Below, piece after piece: positions 47,344 through 57,800 of a DNA stretch of 64,000 nucleotides. The first letter of the stretch is position 1. Each line of letters opens with the position of its first letter. The position numbers and the translations under genes are program-made. Below the pieces are notes generated by a model. The model ran no database searches. It saw only the letters and a list, made by a program, of their open reading frames with translations, and was not told the origin of the DNA. The stretch comes from Rutpela maculata (Eukaryota; Arthropoda; Insecta; Coleoptera; Cerambycidae): the NCBI GenBank assembly GCA_936432065.2, contig OW386289.2, positions 168,019,348 through 168,083,347 on the forward strand, written 5' to 3'.

Positions 47344-48670
47344 CTAGAATTTTGTGAGATCTATATAAATCGTCTAAAAAAATCATAAAAATGGACCGCA
47401 CTCGCTTTGTCGAGTATCGACCGTGACGTCACTTGATAGGAACCCGCTAGCCGAAGCGGCTAGCTGCAGCGCGTTATTATAGTTTCACAATATTACAAAT
47501 CGTTAACTCAAGCAGTGTGTTTTGAAATTTATCCGCATTTGTGAAGAATTTCAGTTTATCAACTATTTTCACCGATTTATATTACTATCCTCTGACGTCA
47601 CGATGTTGGTCGCACCGTGCTTCCAATTCCCTCTTTAAAAGTCGAATATTTCGAAAACCACATATGGATTCATCTGAAATTTTCAATATCGTCTAATTTT
47701 AAGTAATACTTTATCTACAAAAAGTAACAACTACTAAATGAAATTCAGTAAATGAGCTCATTGTTTGAACCTAACATTCTGAAACATCTTCACAGGTGTT
47801 ATCTATGTTTAAAAGTTCTAAACAATCCGTATCATTGTCTCTTGCGAATTTTCTTTAGCTTCTTCATACATATTTTCTTCATCTTTTAAGTTCAATTGTG
47901 ATGATTAAATTGTCACCGCACATGATTTAGCATTCCAACCCAAGACTTTTTCACCCGCAAATTACCCCGCATCTTTTAGAGCATTTACAAACAATCATAT
48001 TTGAATTACGTTCTTGGGCTGGCTTATCTTGAAAAGGGTTTGGTACTTATAAAAGAACCATATTTGTTAAATAAAATAACTCAAGAGAAACGAGTAAATA
48101 TGAAACACCAGCCGTATTTGATATTAATTAAATACCGATCTGAAAACAAACAAGTGAGGCAAATATTGGAATATAGTTGAAAAATCCACATAATAAATAG
48201 CGAGAATAACGGCTGATGCATATAAAATTGTTAATACATTTTAAATGTAGTTCAGTTTATCTTGCGTTAACAACACCCAGATCAACAAATCGTATACCTT
48301 GTTCCAGCATAAAAGTTCTAGAACGAAAATGCATACCCTAGATTCATGTTATTTATTGTTTATACAAAGTCATTTCTAATTAGATCCTTCTTTACATATG
48401 TCATGCTGTTTATTAAATATTACATCTACGCTTGTAAAGAAAAAAACACTCACTTTTATTAAATAAAGACAAATAGAAGCCTACGCACTCCTCTATATTT
48501 ATGACATCCAATGACTCTGAAATTACAATGTTTATGTGACATGGGTGACTTTGACAGGCATACAGAGACGCAATGGTATGGAAAGAGAAACGAAATATAA
48601 ATTCAGATATGGCAAAATACTTTTGCACCAGTGGTCGTAATAAAATATAATGGGAAAGTATACAATTTTT
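47344..48670. other. No gene; small hairpin and two TGACGTCA sites
   Basis: A perfect hairpin GCTAGCCG-AAG-CGGCTAGC lies at 47446-47464, and TGACGTCA sits at 47424-47431 and 47593-47600. TGACGTCA is the CREB/ATF-type site, but no promoter or transcript supports regulation here. The rest is AT-rich without supported coding sequence. Confidence 0.55.
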
Positions 48671-48686
48671 TTGAATAATTTTAATA

Positions 48687-49624
48687 GTTGTTGTATACGA
48701 TGGTGATCAGGCCGACTATCACATACGCGGCGCCGGTGTGGTGCAGCATCCCGGCCTCGACAATGCGAAAATTAAAAGTACTAGAACACAAATTTATGCG
48801 CCTCATTTCAGCCTACACCTCCCTCAGAGATCTCTATGCACGTTGCCACGACATAACCCCACTAGCGGACTTCGTCCAAAATACATCGCAAAAATTCTAC
48901 CAATTCAAATTGGGCAACAGTCCGCTAACCCGAAACATTACACGAATCAGACAGCTTAATGCCATACTTTTCAATATAAAACACCCCCTACCTTACCAGG
49001 CAACCTCCCTAGCCAAATCTTTCCTACACCACAATTTCCCTTTCACCACCTTTTACTTTCACCACCTTTTACTCTAAAACCCTTTTCTATTCCCTCTATT
49101 AATCTCGTTTTTGTTATTTTGTCCCTTTTTGTTCTTCTTCCAAATCCCCTTTCGACCAATAACTTCTCACAAACCCAAACTTTTTAAATCATAATTTCCC
49201 ATTCACCCTACCTTCCCGAAGGCAGGCAGACCATCGGATGAAGATTGTGACTTGTTCAAACGGGTTTTTTTTCCATTGAGTTTTTCCCGTATAACCAACT
49301 AAACCTTTAAAAACAGTGCACGTGTGTTTGTGCGCGCGCCCCTAACCACAGTTTTTAATTTAGCTTTAATTAGTTATAAGTGTTTTTAAACTTCCTTTAG
49401 TTATAAATTTCCAAATTGTTAGGTTTAAGTCTTTTTTTCCTAGACAGGAGCCCTAACCCACCCATTAATTGTCGTTCAAGCCCGAGTCGAACCCGCTTCA
49501 TCCGACTGCACATTCACCACGACGCTGCGCGCTGTGGTTGAGCGGTCGGCTCTGAACCGGGATCCGACTCCGGCGCATATTTGTAAACCTAATTATAAAC
49601 AAACACTTTTTGAATTGAATTGAA
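48687..49624 (+). mobile_element. LINE, 5'-truncated, with TTGAA tail and target duplication
   Basis: Starts at the thumb of a reverse transcriptase: MVIRPTITYAAPVWCSIP, then STMRKLKVLEHKFMRLISAY and RCHDITPLADFVQNTSQKFY, ending near 49077. A ~550-bp 3' UTR follows, then a (TTGAA)n tail at about 49610-49629. AATAATTTTAATA occurs just before 48687 (within 48671-48686) and again directly after the tail (within 49625-49640), a target duplication. No catalytic Asp remain. Such clean edges point to a fairly recent insertion. Confidence 0.92.
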
Positions 49625-49640
49625 TTGAATAATTTTAATA

Positions 49641-50416
49641 ACATCTACAGATAAAAACAGTCGACCCGTATTTTTTATTTTATTTTTTAAATAATGCCTT
49701 GTACTAACAAAAAAATCAAGAAGTTGTAACTGTGTTTAAACGGTTAGATATTGCCGCCAATTTTCTGGCTATTCTATTGGCTATGACCTAATAAATTACC
49801 AGATTCTAATTTGTGCTTGAATAGAGAAACGAGTGCTACGTTGCCATATTTCGATAAATAATGTAAGATATTCTGTACTGTTATACGCAATCTTCTATGA
49901 TATTACAATTCTGTATTAGCAAGTTATCAATCAGCCTTAAAAATATATAAAGTATTTACTTGCTGGGTATTTGAAACAGTGTTAAAAAATAATATTAAAA
50001 TTTATTTCAGACAGTACAGCAGTGCATATTCTTTTTTAGAAATGTGGCAACGTAGCTAGTTAGTGTCAAATGTAAAATGCCCCTGTTTTAGAGGTTATTA
50101 CGCTATTACGTCACGAGATATCCGGAAAACTACCTTATTTTAAATCCACTCTGATTTTAAGCATATTCATTTTTCAATAAAACCAATAAGAGTTGAAATT
50201 ATATTTATAACATTTTAGAGAGTCATACTATAATACTATATAATTAATATTGTCGTTTTCGTTATTGTCTACTAGCCCATTGCGACATACGAATTATCTT
50301 TCATTTGTTTAATGATCAGTTCGTTAGAAGCTCTTTGATAGCTCTTAACATTTTGCTGAAAGTAATTTCACTTTTTTAGATATTCCCCTTTGTATCTTAA
50401 AGTAAATTTGTATAAT
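49641..50416. other. No gene; one short TIR element inside
   Basis: AT-rich apart from the TIR element at 49835-50056. Confidence 0.5.
49835..50056. mobile_element. 222-bp MITE-like TIR element
   Basis: Ends GCTACGTTGCCATATTTC and, inverted, GAAATGTGGCAACGTAGC, 17 of 18 bp matching. No clear target duplication and no coding. Confidence 0.75.
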
Positions 50417-50870
50417 TTTACTTCCACATCCAGTGGAAGTATCGTATCGACAAAAATTTTTTGAAAATTATTATGGTTCAAATAGACTTAGAATGTCATG
50501 TAACGTCGAGATTTTAAGTTTGAGCAAAAAGAAAATTTCTGTCTGTTGGTCTGTCTGTAACTTTTTTTGTGCGCACGATTACTCTGGAACCGTTTAAGAT
50601 TCCTACTTGAAATTTGGTACACGTATGTATCTTAACGACATCTGGAAATTGATTATATTTTGATCTTATTCCGCTGAAGGGTTGGGGGGGGGGGTAAATT
50701 GGGGTAAATGGGGGTAAATAGGCAAATCTAGCAAAAGTCCATAAAATTGGTATTTAGTGTATATAAGAGAAGCTAAGATCTTAAAAAAATTTTTGGCATT
50801 AGCCCTCCATTATTAAAGGGGGTGAAAAAAATAAAATTGTCATTTAGTATGTGTGTGTTTGTAGAATAAC
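50417..50870 (+). mobile_element. Family A dispersed repeat, copy A7 (3'-truncated)
   Basis: Intact 5' end TTTTACTTCCACATCCAGTG and AGTATCGTATCGACAAAAA, a CTGTCTGTTGGTCTGTCTGT tract near 50538-50557, then a poly-G and GGGGTAAATTGG block. The 3' end is missing beyond about 50870. Confidence 0.87.
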
Positions 50871-50994
50871 CAAACGCCTTAATTTTTTTGTTTATCCTAT
50901 TTTTTTAAGACATCAGACCGATAGACAGAGAAGTAATAAAACATAATTTCTTGAATACTATTTTTTATAGAATTCTTAATATGGTAATGACTTC

Positions 50995-51360
50995 AGTTCC
51001 GGTATAACTGCGTAGTCGATAGTCAAGGAGACTTGACTTCCACTCCAAGGTCCCGGGTTCGATTTCCGGCAGTGGTACTGAAATTTTCTCGGAAAAAGAA
51101 ATTAATTCTAGTATACTCGGATATTGGTTGTGAGTTCCTTGTCTCCAAATGTGACCCCCCTACGAATTTATCGATTCGTTACTTGGTCAAGATTTTAGAT
51201 TTTTTCGGTTGGTATTCTTCGCCATTCCGTTTCAAAAATGCTTTTGTTTTGATCGTTTATTATATACATCATCGTTTTTCTACGGAGTAATTTGACCACA
51301 ACACAGCGTTGACGATCTCTATATCTCTATATCCACCCTGTATAATAAATAATCTTTTTT
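50995..51360 (+). mobile_element. Possible tRNA-derived SINE
   Basis: At 51050-51068 GGTCCCGGGTTCGATTTCC matches an RNA polymerase III B-box (GGTTCGANTCC), with A-box-like TAACTGCGTAGTCGATAG about 45 bp upstream. A body of about 280 bp ends in short repeated CTCTATAT before CACCCTGTATAATAAATAA. No complete tRNA cloverleaf is evident, so this is a SINE or tRNA-like relic rather than a tRNA gene. Confidence 0.45.
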
Positions 51361-52150
51361 TTTTTAATATTGACTACTGTGAGATCCTGTGTTAAATAAT
51401 TTACTAGCATATTTGGATTCTTACCATTTGACACCCTTCCCGTATTCTCTTTCTTTCGGTGATCTCCCCAATGTCCACAGACATTAACTAAAAAGTTATT
51501 AAAAAGCTACAAAGCATTCATCAACTACATTATACGAAATAACAGTTGGTACTGGTAAAGAGTATCTAAAATATAGTGGTACATGAATTGAGAAAACGTT
51601 AGTGGTGAATAGTATGTGTGTGTATGTGTGCGGAACGTTCGTATTTCCGTCCTCTTATCCTGCCAGCATCTCCACATACAACACAAATCAGAAACGTCGC
51701 TAACACGAGTCAGCAGGGTGTCGCAATCTAGCACGGTGGATTAACTGCAAATTTGAAATACGCGGACAGGCATATTCCTAGAAACAGGAATTGTTTACTT
51801 AATAATGCTACTTTCAAGTAACCTGCCCTGGGTACAACATATTTTAATGTGGAGTACGTTTAGTTACTTTACCTACGATCACTACTGTAAATAGTAAAAA
51901 ACACACTACCTACCATCTATGTAAGTTGAACTTTACATATTGTAAACAAATTGCACTGTAAACAAATCGTACGGTAAACAAAACGCACGGGATACGCGAT
52001 TATAGGTGGCTTATATCGCTTACAAGAGGTTTAAAAAAACAAATGCGCTTACGTAATTTTCAAACGCTGTCAAAAATGACATAATATTGGTTGAATAATA
52101 TTGTTGACAAGTAAACTAAATCCAGATTTTACTAAATAAATAAATAAATA
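51361..52150. other. No recognisable gene
   Basis: AT-rich. A short minus-strand open frame at 51525-51734 is unsupported. Confidence 0.45.
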
Positions 52151-52154
52151 TGTT

Positions 52155-52300
52155 CGTAGGTAAAGTATAGTACATAATTCGAGTTGTAAAGCAATTACGC
52201 ACTCATGGAAATACGCACTCGCCGCTACGCGGCATCGTGCGTAACTTTTCCATTCGTGCGTAATATGCTTCTTACAACACTCGTTACGTAATATACTATT
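52155..52300. repeat. Imperfect ~140-bp palindrome
   Basis: Centre near 52228 (GCCGCTACGCGGC). Left arm GTTGTAAAGCAATTACGCAC and TGGAAATACGCA pair with right-arm GTGCGTAACTTTTCCA, GTGCGTAATATG and CTTACAACAC; ATATTAC/GTAATAT-type pairs extend outward. Looks like a palindromic MITE. Confidence 0.7.
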
Positions 52301-52977
52301 ACTTCATCAACTGAATTTATAGAAAATAAAAACATAATTTTGGTTTAAAAAAATGGTGAAATACAATCACATAAAACTCCTCAGGCAATTTTCGTGGTAA
52401 CGAAAAGAGATATTAAAATTATCTAAAAGCCAGTAGTTAGATATTCTTAGTGACTTTATTTTATCTTTCAAATGTTGCCAAAGACTGCTGAGTCGCGACG
52501 CCGGAATTTCCATTATAACCAGTGGTTTTAGAGATAAAGCAAAGAAATCCCCAGTCGAATAATTAGCAAGGAAATTAAAATTCGCTAAAAGGTGATCACT
52601 ACATACAATAAATAGTTTTAATTTTAAGTGATTCGCAATTTTTCCAATCGCTGAACAAAGATGGCGCTGAAGTGCAAAATTGTTTTTCGATAGCTGCAAC
52701 ATTGGAACATAGTAAACGCGATAGGGTACCAAATGGTATATAATTTTGTAAGAATACAATTTTTCTGTTATGTTGCATTAGTTTTCGAATTATCGGATAT
52801 TTTTTTATTTTAAAATTTTTCAAAGTATCTGGATTAACGCCTGTATATGATTTGTTATATATTTAAACTAGTGGCCCTAAGTCTAATTTAATATTGTAGC
52901 CAGGTAGGTTTTGTAGTAAGTATTTTGACTTTTAAATAAAATATGTACATATTTGCTTTTAAAGCAAATGTTCAAAA
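52301..52977. other. No gene called
   Basis: Two overlapping minus-strand open frames (52367-52759, 130 codons; 52599-52823, 74 codons) occupy different frames of one stretch. No family resemblance, so they are not called. Confidence 0.4.
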
Positions 52978-53045
52978 TTGATTCCTCCTTCATGGATACA
53001 CATGTTAAACCATTTAATTAATGCTTCCCCAATTATTTCCAGTAA
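52978..53045 (-). pseudogene. Tc1/mariner-type transposase, extreme C-terminus fragment
   Basis: Minus-strand frame ALIKWFNMCIHEGGINFEHL, which has the look of the last residues of mariner-type transposases (C....GG.(H/N)FEHL). Only about 20 codons. It joins an LTR fragment at 53046. Confidence 0.45.
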
Positions 53046-53095
53046 GGTATTTTGACAAGCTTTGTATCCCTGTAGACATCTATGAGAGTTTTCCC
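53046..53095 (+). mobile_element. LTR-end fragment in inverted orientation
   Basis: TGACAAGCTTTGTATCCCTG and TAGACATCTATGAGAGTTTT on the plus strand match, in opposite orientation, the start of the LTR at 54642 (TGTGACAAGC on the minus strand). Only about 50 bp. Confidence 0.75.
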
Positions 53096-53302
53096 TCTTT
53101 CCTCTTGACGTCGTCTTTCTTGTTCTTCTTTCTTCTCTTGCTATCATATTTTCAGGTCCTGCATCATTTTTCTCAGTTCGTTTTTTTCCTCTTGACGTCT
53201 TTTCTCTTGGTCTTCTTTATCTTCCTGGCGTTGCTATTCCATCACCTTCCTAAATTCCGCAAATAGGCTCTGCATTTGTCTCTGTGCTGCCATGCTTTTC
53301 AT
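53096..53302 (-). pseudogene. Gypsy-type gag start, truncated
   Basis: Starts with a Met at 53302 on the minus strand: MKSMAAQRQMQSLFAEFRKV, then a stop after ME, and continues with QRQEDKEDQEKRRQEEKNEL and MMQDL, then EKKEEQERRRQE. It is charged and coiled-coil-like, as in the fragment at 15140-15655. Cut off at 53096 by the inverted LTR fragment. Upstream (higher coordinates) lies a ~440-bp leader and the LTR. Confidence 0.75.
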
Positions 53303-53811
53303 TGTTATGGGCATACGATGACGTTAACCAAGTTTATTGCGTTAAGAAAATTCAGATATCTCGTCGATATTTCCAATGGAACTTTCTAGAAAAATCTTGA
53401 AATGACACGAAAGAGTCTTATTTAGAGTCTAGGTCACCATGCAGCTGAAAGAATTTCATTATCTCCAGTAATTTCCAAATAGAGTGTTCTAGAAATTTTC
53501 TCAAACTAACACAAATGAGTCTTTTTTTAATGTCTCTATCACTCTCCAGTTGAAATAATTTAATTATCTCCTCTAGTTTCCGAATAGAATGTTCTGGAAC
53601 TGTTCCTAAAACGCACTTTCACAGTTTTTAGTTCAAAATTAGTCAATTCTCCATGTCACTATTAACTCCCGAGAAGAACGCTGTAGAAACCTTCTCGAAC
53701 AATCCAGAAATCTTCCGTTATAATTCCGCTTCTGACATCAATTGATACGTGTTTACACCTCTTTTGTAAACACCTTGTATCGTGGATGCGGAAATTATAA
53801 CACCAGGGTAA

Positions 53812-54370
53812 GGGTGCGTTAGCACGCATCCAGTAATTTAGTCGCGTAGAGGTGGTCGAGTAATTTAGTAATTTAGTTAAATGTCTACCACACATGGCCT
53901 GTTTGCACGCATCCAGTAATTTAGTCGAGTAGAGAACATCTTTTCGCTCAAATCCCTCATGGCATTTTGAATTTGTGTATAAGCATTATTTCGCAGTTCT
54001 CTGTTTTTATAACAATCCAAGCGGGCATCCCACAAGCATTCGTGTACTCATGTACTCCTCCACAAATTTCAGTGTCGTTTCTTCAGACCACCTGGCCATA
54101 TTTCTTATCAATGCAATGAAAAACACACCAAAATACACTTTACTGGACTGAAATAGTAAATAGAAATGTCCAAACGTTTCAAGAATACAGTAGTGACGCT
54201 GGAATAAAAGAGGGGGTAAAGTCACTAAACCACTAAAACCGTGCACTCGACAGTTGCTATTTTACTATACTTTCCACTAAATCACTCGACTAAAAAACGC
54301 TGTCCGCATTGATCGAGTACTAAATTACTAAACGACTCGACTAAATTACTGGATGCGTGCAAACGCACCC
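53812..54370. mobile_element. PIF/Harbinger-like element, 559 bp, TAA duplication
   Basis: TIRs begin GGGTGCGTT.GCACGCATCC and continue AGTAATTTAGTCG, with the inverted copy closing at 54370. TAA flanks both ends (53809-53811 and 54371-54373), the 3-bp duplication of PIF/Harbinger. The left terminal motif is repeated once more near 53906-53940. It carries a minus-strand MADF-like fragment at 53930-54099. Confidence 0.9.
53930..54099 (-). pseudogene. MADF/Myb-like domain fragment in a Harbinger-like element
   Basis: From a Met at 54099 the minus strand reads MARWSEETTLKFVEEYMS, then after a likely one-base insertion continues in another frame as CYKNRELRNNAYTQIQNAMR and DLSEKM near 53950-54010. 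W(S/T)...T..F(V/L)E.Y....C(L)W.......YKNR..R..A(Y/W)..I is the pattern of MADF-type DNA-binding domains, which Harbinger elements often encode as a second protein. Interrupted by stop and frameshift; the rest of the protein is missing. Confidence 0.75.
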
Positions 54371-54642
54371 TAATACTAAGCATTAATTTATTAACTTACT
54401 ACTTTCACACGGCTTCTCCATTCCCTTATATAGTACTAGGTAATTTGCTCTGGAATATTCTACCATCTTCCAGTAGATGTCACTAGTTCTCTAGATGTTT
54501 CTATATACCTAGATTATGACACCTCGCGTGCCATCTCTGGGACGATATCCGAACTAACTATCTAAGTTAGTTTCCTGTTACGTATCCATGGAACTTAGGG
54601 AAAACTCCCATAGATGTCTACAGGGGTGTAAAGCTTGTCACA

Positions 54643-55757
54643 GTATTTCTATCAACTATGGCAACACTTGCATATATTCTGTTGTATAGGTCTGCCATAT
54701 AGAGATAGACAGACAACAACTCTGAAAATACATTTTCTTGTCTTGGTACCATTAAACATACTCGAATATATTAAAAGTGCTAAGACAGATTAAAATTACA
54801 AAAATAACTAGTTTTATTGATATATTTTTATAACTAATGTTGTATACTCATATTGAATTTATGTAACACAATTTCCCATAAACAGCTGAAAACTAATTTG
54901 TAATGACTGTTCTATTGTTCTGATAATGTTGCGAACGTCTTCAAAGTTACTCCATAAATCAGATGCACATGAAGCGAATTACCATCGGCCGCCAAATTCT
55001 TGGTTTAATCTATCTCACATCGAAACATATTTTATAAACTTTGGGATGTCTACCCGTTCTAATACTTGTTATTTCCTCTATATTGTATATGATTCAAATG
55101 TACCGAACTTTCAATGGGGCCATAAAATTACAGTCCTGAAAATAACAGTTATATACACTTTATTTTTATTACGCTATGCTGCTGAACCAACTGCAGATAC
55201 AAGTTTTTGAATGTGGTTTCTCGATATTATATTATGTGTTCTATAATAAGTCAGGAACATTTCAGAGTAATCAATCAGAATTTTTAAATTTGAAACGATT
55301 TTGAAAATTATCTTTGTTACTTTTTTTGTTATGTATTTTAAAATGCAAAGATGCAATTTTATGAAGGGACTGTCTACGACGCTGATGAAAGGAAGGATGT
55401 AAAAAAAAGTATCTGAAGAAATTTCAATCTTTATCTGCAGTAGATTTTGGGTTATGCTAAAAAGATTAGAAATGTCAGGAGAGCTGGTTGTATAGTCATT
55501 CATTTCTCAACAGTGCCAGATGCGTTTCGCCTTCCCAGGCTCCTCAGTGCCACACAGTAGAGAAAGATCGAAAATACAAACGCTTCAACCAACACTCCAT
55601 AACGTTCCTGTGGAGTGTGACCATTAAGTACTAACGGTGCCATCTATGCAAGATAGACGGTAAAGATTGTTCAGAAGTAAATGTTTTACAAAGTTCGACT
55701 ATTTAAAGTCATTACAATAACTGCGAATGCAGCAGTGACAAAATGTTAATAGTTAAC
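54643..55757. other. No recognisable gene
   Basis: Short unassigned frames at 54926-55210 (plus) and 55174-55503 (minus). A slightly GC-richer stretch near 55510-55570 was not identified. Confidence 0.4.
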
Positions 55758-55970
55758 CTAGCGTGCCATAGATGGCGCACTAGACTTGTTCTGATTTTTT
55801 TTCAGTCTGGTTTATACTCTACACTTTTAAGTACATCAAACCATGGAATGTCTCTTGACTTGTTCTGATGGAGACATTTGTAGTTCTATGGTTTGATGCA
55901 CTTAAAAGTGGGTTTAAATCGGACTGAAAAAAATTAGAACAAGTCTAGTGTGCCATCTATGGTACGCTAG
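55758..55970. mobile_element. 213-bp foldback MITE
   Basis: Left arm CTAGCGTGCCATAGATGGC, CTAGACTTGTTCTGATTTTT and CATCAAACCAT pairs with its inverted copy closing GCCATCTATGGTACGCTAG at 55970. Arms of about 100 bp leave a centre of only about 15 bp. No clear target duplication. Confidence 0.87.
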
Positions 55971-56479
55971 AATAATTACTAAAATGATTAGTGTATAAAG
56001 TACATTGTTAGATTTACTTTAGTAATCAACATCCCAAGATATTACCAAAGTTGTCCATACGGGCGTCGAGTATAGTATCCGAGTGTGGTGTTCAAGATAT
56101 TCGGTTTTTGAAAAAAATGTTTCATCATTAACAGAGTTTGAGTGTTTAAAAATAAAATCTTGATATCATCAAATATTATGATAACTAAACTTTATGTTAA
56201 CATTTGTACATACACTGTTACATAATCAATTTAAATTAATATTTCTTAAGTTTAATTTATTATCCCTGAATAATCCTGTAAAAAACTTATATGAAATCTG
56301 TCATTATCATCAACTCAACTCTAAGAGATTGTTTAGTTCTTTATCAAATATTCATTGAAATTTATTGGCAAATTTCAAACCATTGGCGAGGCTAGTGAGC
56401 GTTACTATTCCAAATTAAACTCAATATTTGTTAATACTGCACCTCAATCTAAGCTTCAAAAAGAACATATCCGCTCTGG
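55971..56479. other. Weak LINE-like traces only
   Basis: AT-rich. Possible decayed upstream portion of the LINE at 56480-57800, but I cannot define it. Confidence 0.35.
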
Positions 56480-57800
56480 CTTGATGATCCGTTAATTAAA
56501 TATATTAAAGAAAGGCATAAGGTGTGAGATAAATACAAGCAAACAGGTGAAGTAACTTATCAGAATAAATTTAAGGAGTTAAGGCGAAGAGTGAAAACTT
56601 TTTCAGCAATTTTATTCTGTCTGAAAATATGTATTTAAAAAATTGTTGAGTGTAGTTCACATTTAAATATAGCTTATTTTACAGAAGGGTCTAATGGTAT
56701 CCTCGCGTTTGCATTACGTGTCTGTGTGCAGCTATTTATTTTATTTAACTTAACACTAAGTCCTCCACAGTGGAAATTATAAAAAATAATTCCTGATGGC
56801 GCTTTTGTTTTGATTTTTTTTTATTTAACCCTTTCTATCCAGCTGGGTCTTTTAAATCAAACTCCACATCCTCGATAAGGGCTTCTTAGTATAGCTGTCT
56901 GTCCTTGGTTGCAATTCAAATGTGGAAAATTATCAGCCAATATCCATATTATCTATAATATATTTAAAAAATATGTAGCACAAAAAAATTACAAAACTTG
57001 AAACCTGTGTAAAAGGTAAATCACTAAACTGGTTTAAAAGCTTTCTAAGTGGTAGAGCACACTTTGCTGAAATCAATAACTCCAGGTCTGATGTTCTTAA
57101 AACTTCAATAGATGTACCACAAGGGTCAGTTTTAGGCCCCTTACTACTTATTATTTATGTAAACGTCTTTTTCGTGGATATTTGCTGATGACTCTCTTCT
57201 AATATGAAAATCGAATATAGAACATATGCTAAACAAAGCTTACGTAAGCTCTCACAAGCTCATGAATGGTTTACCGAAAATAGGCTTGTTCTAAGTAATG
57301 AAATATCTTATTTTTACGATTTAGTACTTTATCGAAAAATTAAAGTCTTTTGATAAAAACAATAAATAGCAGTGTTAGGCAGTATTTAAATTTCTAGGTT
57401 TACATTTATCAGAAAACTGTTCGTGGTCTATACATATTGACAGTATTTGCAAACGAGGTGCTCCAGTTTGTTATTGTATTTTAACCAATTACGTGATGTT
57501 GTTAACAGGAACAGTCTTGATCAAGTATCCTCATTTTCAATCTATAATAACTTATGCCACAATTGCCTGGGTAGTGCAAGCGATAGTATTAAAGTCTTCA
57601 AATTGCAAAAAAAGAGTTGTACGATTTATTAGCTTACTTTAGTTTAGGTTCTTAGTTTAGATATTTGAATAATATTCATATATCTTAGATTTATCATTTT
57701 TTCAAGTGATCAAGTTATTAAATTAGTTCATATTTCCTCTTCTATAAATTGATTTTACCTGTTAAATAGTATACCAAATAAATTAATAAATAAATCACAC
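56480..57800 (+). pseudogene. Jockey/CR1-type LINE reverse transcriptase, decayed
   Basis: Plus-strand traces: WLDDPLIKYIKERHKV near 56480-56525 and KFKELRRRVKTF near 56570-56600 (linker), FALRVCVQLFILFNLTLSP near 56710-56760 (RT start), then the better region CVKGKSLNWFKSFLSGRAHF near 57005-57065, IDVPQGSVLGPLLLIIYVN near 57110-57165, a decayed ADDSLL box near 57185, VKFLGLHLSENCSWSIHID near 57385-57440, and ITYATIAWVV in the thumb near 57545. An AAATAAATTAATAAATAAA-type tail ends the element near 57795. Many stops and frameshifts. Confidence 0.85.

Larger units (their letters stand above)
53744..54642 (-). mobile_element. Gypsy-type 5' LTR, interrupted by a Harbinger-like element
   Basis: On the minus strand the LTR starts TGTGACAAGCTTTACACC at 54642, has a TATATAAGG box near 54430, and ends near CGTATCA at about 53744, where TTGATGTCAGAAGCGG follows and resembles a primer-binding region. 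Without the 559-bp insert at 53812-54370 it would be roughly 340 bp. A leader of about 440 bp and the gag start (53302) follow. No second, same-oriented LTR is in the window. The LTR end is inferred. Confidence 0.7.

Noticed and set aside
47424..47431. cAMP-response promoter
   Set aside because: A lone 8-bp match without a gene nearby is insufficient.
49521..49586. tRNA gene in the LINE 3' UTR (GTGGTTGAGCGGTCGG stretch)
   Set aside because: A-box-like text is present but no proper B-box and no cloverleaf; it lies inside the LINE 3' UTR.
51040..51075. Functional tRNA gene
   Set aside because: Good B-box, but the acceptor and D stems do not pair; treated as SINE-like instead.
52367..52823. 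Overlapping 130- and 74-codon minus-strand frames
   Set aside because: They occupy different frames of the same AT-rich DNA and resemble no family.
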